DNA of 9,340 nucleotides from Paracoccaceae bacterium. Lineage in GTDB: Bacteria; Pseudomonadota; Alphaproteobacteria; Rhodobacterales; Rhodobacteraceae. The DNA is taken from contig JAPOSK010000116.1 of NCBI GenBank assembly GCA_026709725.1, forward strand, positions 1 through 9,340. The letters are read 5' to 3'. Within the stretch, counting starts at the first letter, position 1. Every line of letters begins with the position of its first letter. The notes under the pieces were generated by a model. The model was not told where the DNA came from, made no database searches, and saw only the letters and a list, made by a program, of their open reading frames with translations. Below, in pieces: positions 4,156-9,340 of this stretch. The position numbers were made by a program, and so were the translations under genes.

Positions 4156-4776
4156 GTGCCAGTAGAGGTTAAAGTGAACGTTCTAGGGGTGGGTGAAGTC
4201 ACTCAAGTTGTCAAAAACAGGGCGCAGCTAACACCCAGACAGTACGACCGTATTGGCGATGGCATCGTAAAGGCGTTACGTGGCCCTTATTCTTCGTGGC
4301 CAAAAAAAGGCGAAGGTGTCAACAAAGGTAAAAACGTACCTGCTTACCGTAAAGCGTCTGGTGCTAGTCGTGTGCGTTTTGAACACGCCACAGACCGCAG
4401 AGGCAACGTTGTTCGCATCAGCATCACTAACCGCAGCATAGGGCGAGACCGGAACCGAGCCCTCGGACTCAAAGGTGGTGGGCGTAAACGGTACGCCAAA
4501 TGGCCGGAAATGGGACGACCGAACCCGCTATCAGCTAGAAGAGCTGAGACCACGATACGGAAACGCTTGCCGAACATCTTGAAACGAGTCTTAGGCCCCG
4601 GATGGGAAACAACCGTGACACCCGCTAGGGCACGCCAACGGGCACGCACCGTTCCATCAGCTCGGCGCTCAAGACAGCTACGCCAGCAGCAGCAGCGAAC
4701 GTCACGGGGCACGCAACGAACACAACAACGCCGACAACAGCAACGTAGTCGCAGGCGCAACAGGAGGAGAAGGTAA
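4156..4776 (+). CDS. Probable tail or head-tail joining protein (HK97-gp10-type), with Arg/Gln-rich tail
   Basis: GTG 4156 is the earliest possible start, since an in-frame TAG lies at 4144-4146. The ribosome binding site is weak. Residues 25-48 form a helix (TPRQYDRIGDGIVKALRGPY). A strand region follows (SRVRFEHATDRRGNVVRISI), then RYAKWPEMGR (112-121) and a terminal helix (TTIRKRLPNILKRVLG). This order is typical of HK97-gp10-type tail completion proteins, which have a YA...E.G motif between strands and a last helix. Residues 157-206 are almost entirely Arg, Gln, Ser and Thr and are very basic. The last codons (AGG AGG AGA AGG) double as the ribosome binding site of the next gene. The family call is tentative; a structural role is likely from position. 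Confidence 0.5.
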   Translation: MPVEVKVNVLGVGEVTQVVKNRAQLTPRQYDRIGDGIVKALRGPYSSWPKKGEGVNKGKNVPAYRKASGASRVRFEHATDRRGNVVRISITNRSIGRDRNRALGLKGGGRKRYAKWPEMGRPNPLSARRAETTIRKRLPNILKRVLGPGWETTVTPARARQRARTVPSARRSRQLRQQQQRTSRGTQRTQQRRQQQRSRRRNRRRR

Positions 4777-5825
4777 TGGCCAGAGACGGTGAACTGATAC
4801 TCGGCATCGGCGTTGAAGATGAAGAAGCTAAGCAAGCTATAGGCGAGCTAGAAACCGCTATGGACGACCTCGGCGATAAGACCGAGGAAGTAGGGCAACG
4901 CTCGCAGCACGCCAGCAATGACGGCATCACGGGGATGATAGACCTTAAAGCCGCTATCGATTTGGCCCGTGAAGCTGTGACCATGCTCATAGACGAAATG
5001 CAGCGTATGCGTACTTTGGCCATACAGTTCGCCGAGGAAACCGCTCAGAACGAGTTGCTGGCGGGCAACTTAGGGCTCACAGAACGGGGCGCTCAAGCGG
5101 TGGGTATAGGGTTGCAAGCAGCCGGAGCTGACGCTGGCGACATCCGAGGGTTCTTCGACCCGATACAAGAGTTCGCAGCGTATGTGGCTGCGAGTCCTGT
5201 GGCGAGCGATGCTGATAGGGAACGGTTGGCGGAGTTGCAGCGTTTAGGGTTGAACACTGATTTGATATCGCAAGGCGGCGAATCCGCTGTGGTTCACGTG
5301 TTGCAATGGGTAGCTTCCGCCACGCCGCAAGAACGAGCGCAGCTCCCAGCTGTAGGAGTCAGTATCGAGGATGTGCAACGTTTAGTAGCGCCCGCCACGA
5401 GGCTGGCTAACCTCGGCGGCGGCGATGTGAGCGTAGGGCTAAACCAAATAGCGGAACGTTTGCCCACGCCGTTAGACCCCGACAGAGCGTTTGCTGCGGC
5501 GTTGAACGCTTTGATTGACGAGCAGGCGTTACAGCTCGGCGATGAAGTCCTGTCAGGGGTGCGGGAGAACCGCACGCCGATACCATCATGGTTGTTGCGA
5601 GCCCCGGGGTACGTTCCGTTTATCGGCGGTTTCGCCCAGCAAGCCACGAGCGAGCTGTTCAATCTTGCGTTCGGGCCGAGCGACATTCAAACAGGCACCC
5701 CCACCGAGGCGCTGGGAACACCAACGATAGGGAACATCAACATCGTGCCTCCTAGTGATAGCGGTGTCGTGGACGAAGACTACGATTTGGGTTTGTCGCA
5801 GAACCCTCCGAGCTTGTACGGATGA
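4776..5825 (+). CDS. Tape-measure-like tail protein, 349 aa
   Basis: ATG 4776 overlaps the previous TAA (TAATG) behind AGGAGGAGAAGG. The N-terminus (ELILGIGVEDEEAKQAIGEL, then a Glu-rich coil to about residue 48) matches the start of many phage tape measure proteins. A hydrophobic helical stretch follows (residues 51-90). The segment beginning LGLTERGAQAVGIGLQAAGA (99-118), with later LGLNTDLIS and SATPQERAQLPAVGVS, strongly resembles the central region of such proteins. A hydrophobic patch with prolines lies near 270-298, and the C-terminus is acidic and disordered. At 349 residues it is short for the family, so a short tail is expected if it is the ruler. Its neighbours fit a tail module. 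Confidence 0.6.
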   Translation: MARDGELILGIGVEDEEAKQAIGELETAMDDLGDKTEEVGQRSQHASNDGITGMIDLKAAIDLAREAVTMLIDEMQRMRTLAIQFAEETAQNELLAGNLGLTERGAQAVGIGLQAAGADAGDIRGFFDPIQEFAAYVAASPVASDADRERLAELQRLGLNTDLISQGGESAVVHVLQWVASATPQERAQLPAVGVSIEDVQRLVAPATRLANLGGGDVSVGLNQIAERLPTPLDPDRAFAAALNALIDEQALQLGDEVLSGVRENRTPIPSWLLRAPGYVPFIGGFAQQATSELFNLAFGPSDIQTGTPTEALGTPTIGNINIVPPSDSGVVDEDYDLGLSQNPPSLYG

Positions 5826-5826
5826 C

Positions 5827-7617
5827 ATGACACAGTTCGCTTACCGTCCGAATTACCAATGGTGGATATGGTGGAACACTGGCACCGGTGTACTGCGCCG
5901 GAACATCACCCCCTACGTGTTACGCCACCGCATCAAGTTCGGTTGCTACTGGAACCCACGAGCGGGAGCCGTGCAAATGCACCCCGCCAAAGGCCACCTA
6001 GTTTTGGACACGGGAAGCGGCGTGTTCAGCTTGACGAACCCGAACAGTATTTTCGCTGGTATCACACCCACAGGGCCGATGAGAGTAGCTTACGGTGTCG
6101 CAGGGCAACGGTTCGTGTGGAGCGGCATAGCGCTAACGAAACCCGCACCCCTACTAAACCCCGACCGCACCATGCGATGGGAACTACGAGGCCGATGGTG
6201 GCAAGGCTTACAACAACGAGTGCTGCACCGTCACGTGTCTCAAGCCCAGTCGTTCGGCGATTTGATGCCGGTGAGCGTCACCCCCGCAGCGTTCCTAGAG
6301 GAAATGTTGGACGTGATGGGCGACATCGTTGGCGAGAACAGTAACGCCATCAAAACGGTGATAGCTTCGCCGAACGGCATTAACTGGTTATGGCCATACG
6401 TGAGCGGAACAGCCGCTAACAACATCAACCAAATAGCTGTCGCTTCTGCGAGCATCCCGTTTGAAACTTCCAACGGGAGTATCGGAATGCGCCCGTACAC
6501 GACTGTTCTCGCTGAGCGGGCCACAGCCGGAGCGCCGCCATCGCAGCAACGCTGGTACCAACGCCGAAGCGGAGCAGCGTGGGAGGTACGCACGCAACCG
6601 TGGGCGGTGCGAGTGTCAGGGCCGACAGACATACAACTAGCAGACGCTAACGTTCCCGCCGTCACCACCATCAGAGTGCCCGCATCAGCATGGCAAGCGG
6701 GAGGCCCCGGGGGAAGACTACAAGGAGCCACGATTGAAGCTGTGTACACGTTCCCCAACGACATTTACGGTGTCATCTGGGACACCCGTGTACCCACACC
6801 ATCGGGATGGTCGAGCGCACGAGTGCGAGTGGAAAGCATTCGCAACGGGCGAGGAGACAGGCTGATACTCACAGGCACCGCTGGCACCGCTCAACCCGAC
6901 ACGACCGTACAAATAAGAGGGTGGAGGATAATCAGTGCGAACGAACGCCGAGTGCTAGTCGACTTTGAGAACCGTGAAGAAGACCCCGCTCGCAGCATCA
7001 TAGAACTACCAAGCTGGTTCGCATGGCAGACAGTAGCGACCGTGCAGAACTTGTATCAGCTCGCTTACGCCGCTTGGATGGCGACCGCTAACCGCACGAT
7101 GCTACGAGTCGAAGGTGATTACCCGTTGTGGGGGCCGAGCAGCGCTGCGGTGGTACGCCAAGACCAATTACGCCCCGGATATTACGTGCAGCACAGATGC
7201 CAACGAAACGTGCGGTACGGCGGCATGGTTGAAACCGTTGAGTACGTTGGCGAGCGAGGCAAAGTGCCACGAGTACGAGTGACCACGTTAGACCTGTCAG
7301 GCACTTACCGGTTGGACGGGTTAGACCAAACAGGGTTACCCGACACAGCTCCGCCGCCCCCAGTGTTCGTCACCCCGCTACCGAACGAGGGGCAAATACC
7401 AATGCCGGACGACCCCGAACCCAACGACATGGATGGCGGCGATGGTTCTCAACGTCCGAACGTGGCCACAGTGGAGATAGCTAGACAGTTCGGAGCACTA
7501 GTTGGGAGCGGCGATCTGAGCAGTTTACCGCCACCAATACGCCGCCCCGCCACCACAGAGCCGCCGACACCGTACCAAGCGTTTGGTAGCCTAATCGGTA
7601 GCGGCAGCATCCCGTAG
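5827..7617 (+). CDS. Tail hub or minor tail protein, 596 aa
   Basis: ATG 5827 is preferred to an in-frame ATG at 5755, which would overlap the upstream gene by 71 bases. Residues 24-100 (RRNITPYVLRHRIKFGCYWN, then GHLVLDTGSGVFSLTNP and the FVWSG motif) follow the pattern of phage tail hub and distal tail proteins: a short 'spiked' region, an LxLDN-like strand, a GxFS turn, and a W-x-G strand. The middle is strand-rich with conserved tryptophans. A proline-rich linker (about residues 515-540) leads to a C-terminus in which FGALVGSGDLSS is echoed by FGSLIGSGSIP. It probably joins the tail tube to the tip or host-contact proteins. It sits directly after the tape-measure-like gene, as expected. 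Confidence 0.6.
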   Translation: MTQFAYRPNYQWWIWWNTGTGVLRRNITPYVLRHRIKFGCYWNPRAGAVQMHPAKGHLVLDTGSGVFSLTNPNSIFAGITPTGPMRVAYGVAGQRFVWSGIALTKPAPLLNPDRTMRWELRGRWWQGLQQRVLHRHVSQAQSFGDLMPVSVTPAAFLEEMLDVMGDIVGENSNAIKTVIASPNGINWLWPYVSGTAANNINQIAVASASIPFETSNGSIGMRPYTTVLAERATAGAPPSQQRWYQRRSGAAWEVRTQPWAVRVSGPTDIQLADANVPAVTTIRVPASAWQAGGPGGRLQGATIEAVYTFPNDIYGVIWDTRVPTPSGWSSARVRVESIRNGRGDRLILTGTAGTAQPDTTVQIRGWRIISANERRVLVDFENREEDPARSIIELPSWFAWQTVATVQNLYQLAYAAWMATANRTMLRVEGDYPLWGPSSAAVVRQDQLRPGYYVQHRCQRNVRYGGMVETVEYVGERGKVPRVRVTTLDLSGTYRLDGLDQTGLPDTAPPPPVFVTPLPNEGQIPMPDDPEPNDMDGGDGSQRPNVATVEIARQFGALVGSGDLSSLPPPIRRPATTEPPTPYQAFGSLIGSGSIP

Positions 7618-7624
7618 GAGAGAC

Positions 7625-8917
7625 ATGGCGTTATTAGCATTAGACGGTTCCACGCTCACGGAACAAGAACCGGACGGGCGAACGATTGACTACCAACTAC
7701 GCAACGCTGCGGACACAGCCGACATAGAACCGCCCGCTAATTCGTGGGCCGCAGACAGTGGAAGCGTCCTGTTCTTAGCAGCCGTGAACACTGCTAACAC
7801 GAGGGCCACTATCCGAGCGTTCAACAGTGTCCCAGACGAAGGGAAACTCCTGTTTATCGGCAGCACAGCAATCATGGTTCCTTCAGGCGTGGACGGCATA
7901 GGCCGAGGATTGTTCGTGCCCACTGGTCACGGCATCACCACAGCAGCGCAAGTGCGGAACATCACTTGTGTGGTACCCGTGTGGGACACCAATGGGTGGG
8001 GTTTAGGCAACGTGGTGAACGGCACCCTGCAATCCACCATTCAACGGGTCACCCGTTTAACAGCCGCACAATACGAAGGCGCCACGATACCGATGATGTC
8101 GCAGCACGGGTCGTACATGGTGGTCGGAGGCCAACAAGGAGGGTCACGGGGAACAACATGGTATGCGTGCGATGAAGACGGCGCTGACGTTCCCCAGCTC
8201 CTCCGCAACGAATGGACAGCTCCGAACGCTTACGACCGTATCGCCCAAACAGCCACACACTTCTACGGTGTGCCACGCCCAACGGAAATAACATCGCCAC
8301 GAGCCGCCAACGGGTACTTCGGTTTAACACAAGCAGGCGTGCTCCTAGCTTGCGTCCGCCGAGTCGGGAACACCACAGAGTACGGCGTTATTTCCGCTAA
8401 CACGTGGACGAAAGTCGGGGAAATACCGTCCAACAATTCGTACCTCGGATGGTCAAACACAGGTGTCATAGGCTACCTAAGCATCCGGCAAAGCGGAGCG
8501 TACAGCACCGTTTCAGGCACCACATTCCAAGACGTAGGCACCCTATCAGGAGGCACCCGCAACGACTTCTGGAACAGTATCTTCAAAGTCGGCGATAGTT
8601 ACGCTGCGGGCCGCTGGGGAGGTTCATACGGAACAGCATCAGGCGACACCTACACAGAAGTCGGACAGCTCGCAGGCGTAGGATGGTTCTTCACACACAA
8701 CGGGTCAACCTATGCTGCTTACAACAGCAGAGACGGACGATACGGCACCGTGTCCGGAAGTACTTTCACCCAGTTGGGCCAAGTCACAGGGTTGCAAGGG
8801 TTAGCATGGAACGGCACCACATGGGTGGGTCTAACAACCGAGGGGAGTCCCCCCGAAGACAGTTACGGGCCGCTCGGATGGCAGCGCATTCCGTGGGTCT
8901 TATCGTTCGGGAGGTAA
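7625..8917 (+). CDS. Tail fibre-like or receptor-binding protein with four ~40-residue repeats, 430 aa
   Basis: The start is fixed by GTAGGAGAG (7614-7622), which overlaps the previous TAG stop. The N-terminal 200 residues are glycine- and threonine-rich strands without a recognised family. From Tyr253 the pattern Y-x-T/V-x-S-x-x-T-F/Y/W-T/Q-x-V/L-G-x-x occurs four times, at 253, 293, 335 and 373, spaced 40, 42 and 38. Such repeats suit beta-propeller blades or a stacked-sheet fibre. The C-terminus ends LGWQRIPWVLSFGR. Fibre-like repeats after a hub gene point to a host-contact or virion-surface protein, but the exact role is inferred. The rest of the predicted blades, if it is a propeller, would lie in the less regular N-terminal half. 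Confidence 0.55.
   Translation: MALLALDGSTLTEQEPDGRTIDYQLRNAADTADIEPPANSWAADSGSVLFLAAVNTANTRATIRAFNSVPDEGKLLFIGSTAIMVPSGVDGIGRGLFVPTGHGITTAAQVRNITCVVPVWDTNGWGLGNVVNGTLQSTIQRVTRLTAAQYEGATIPMMSQHGSYMVVGGQQGGSRGTTWYACDEDGADVPQLLRNEWTAPNAYDRIAQTATHFYGVPRPTEITSPRAANGYFGLTQAGVLLACVRRVGNTTEYGVISANTWTKVGEIPSNNSYLGWSNTGVIGYLSIRQSGAYSTVSGTTFQDVGTLSGGTRNDFWNSIFKVGDSYAAGRWGGSYGTASGDTYTEVGQLAGVGWFFTHNGSTYAAYNSRDGRYGTVSGSTFTQLGQVTGLQGLAWNGTTWVGLTTEGSPPEDSYGPLGWQRIPWVLSFGR
8381..8794 (+). repeat. Four protein-level repeats within the fibre-like gene
   Basis: These are the codons of residues 253-390. The repeat starts are YGVISANTWTKVG, YSTVSGTTFQDVG, YGTASGDTYTEVG and YGTVSGSTFTQLG. The last three are the closest match; the first is more diverged. 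The aligned motifs are separated by more variable stretches containing W and G. The repeats are not identical in DNA, so they are not a recent tandem duplication. Confidence 0.75.
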
Positions 8918-8926
8918 CATAGCGTT

Positions 8927-9340
8927 ATGAGTATTCAAAACCTGCAAGTCTGGTATGGCACATCAAGCGTCTGCTTGGATTTGAGCGAACAAATAGCAGG
9001 GCAACTACAAGTCAACCCGAAACTGAGCGTGGACAGTGACATATACGGGGGCAGCAACGTTCCCGCTACTATCGCTGTGGGATGCAGTTTTATGGTGTCC
9101 TGTCAAGGAGCGTTCTACGCTGACACGCTGGACGCTATGGCCACAGACACTGAGAACGGTTGGTTAGCTGTAGCCGACCCGCAAGCCGACATCGCTCTGG
9201 TCACGCCCGCAGCGTTGGTGAACCGACCCCGTGACGCTGGCACATACGACCCCGCACGGGTTATCCGCACCGCCCTAATGTTCGAACCGCCCGAAACCGC
9301 TGGGGTCGCATACAACGCTCCGCCGGGCCTGTCAGGGCCG
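8927..9340 (+). CDS. N-terminal part of a probable phage structural protein (truncated by window edge)
   Basis: ATG 8927 opens a frame with no stop to the window end (138 codons). GGGAGGT at 8909-8915 gives a ribosome binding site with somewhat long spacing. The start (MSIQNLQVWYGTSSVCLDLS) and the strand pattern (GGSNVPATIAVGCSFMVSCQ, then GAFYADTLDAM) suggest a beta-rich structural protein, perhaps tail-tube or tail-tip related. Its place after the fibre-like gene is unusual for a main tube protein, so a tail-tip accessory is more likely. No family is firmly recognised. Confidence 0.6.
   Translation, partial: MSIQNLQVWYGTSSVCLDLSEQIAGQLQVNPKLSVDSDIYGGSNVPATIAVGCSFMVSCQGAFYADTLDAMATDTENGWLAVADPQADIALVTPAALVNRPRDAGTYDPARVIRTALMFEPPETAGVAYNAPPGLSGP

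Overview
This window looks like part of a tailed double-stranded DNA phage (Caudoviricetes). It is packed with short, overlapping genes that carry strong AGGAGG-type ribosome binding sites. It encodes a recombination-type protein and ends in a tail module. GC content is moderate, roughly mid-50s by eye. An actinobacterial host is plausible: the recombination protein resembles a family common in actinophages, GTG starts occur, and the best promoters have only TAnnnT -10 boxes. The sequence alone does not prove this. No integrase, tRNA, CRISPR array or insertion sequence was found.

Left block (1-1330, + strand): the end of one gene is followed by four tiny genes of unknown function. Two type II hammerhead self-cleaving ribozymes (212-263 and 553-608) sit in the first two gaps, each starting at or within three bases of a TAG stop codon. 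Each is followed by a near-identical leader and ribosome binding site. They would cut the polycistronic RNA into separate messages. The next genes overlap by GTGA. The last one (1183-1330) is interrupted at a run of eight G and reads through only with a one-base shift. A 10-bp hairpin (1381-1406) closes the block.

Middle block (1370-3081, - strand): a lone 96-codon gene, then a gene-poor stretch of about 400 bases (1661-2062) holding AT-rich tracts, a 13-base palindrome and a strong hairpin. Beyond it is a two-gene operon encoding a likely single-strand annealing or DNA-binding protein, whose C-terminus ends like an SSB tail, and a small acidic protein.

Control region (3082-3196): the leftward operon and the rightward genes diverge from a symmetrical promoter region. 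A 19-bp operator-like dyad, mirrored -10 boxes and 12-bp mirrored leaders all share one centre, at base 3142.

Right block (3197-9340, + strand): two small unknown genes and a GIY-YIG nuclease-like gene run, with almost no gaps, into the tail genes. These are a basic protein resembling the HK97-gp10 type, a short tape-measure-like protein, a tail hub or minor tail protein, a fibre-like protein with four approximately 40-residue repeats, and the start of another probable structural gene cut by the window end. The spacing suggests that one transcript from the central promoter could feed both the small genes and the tail genes.
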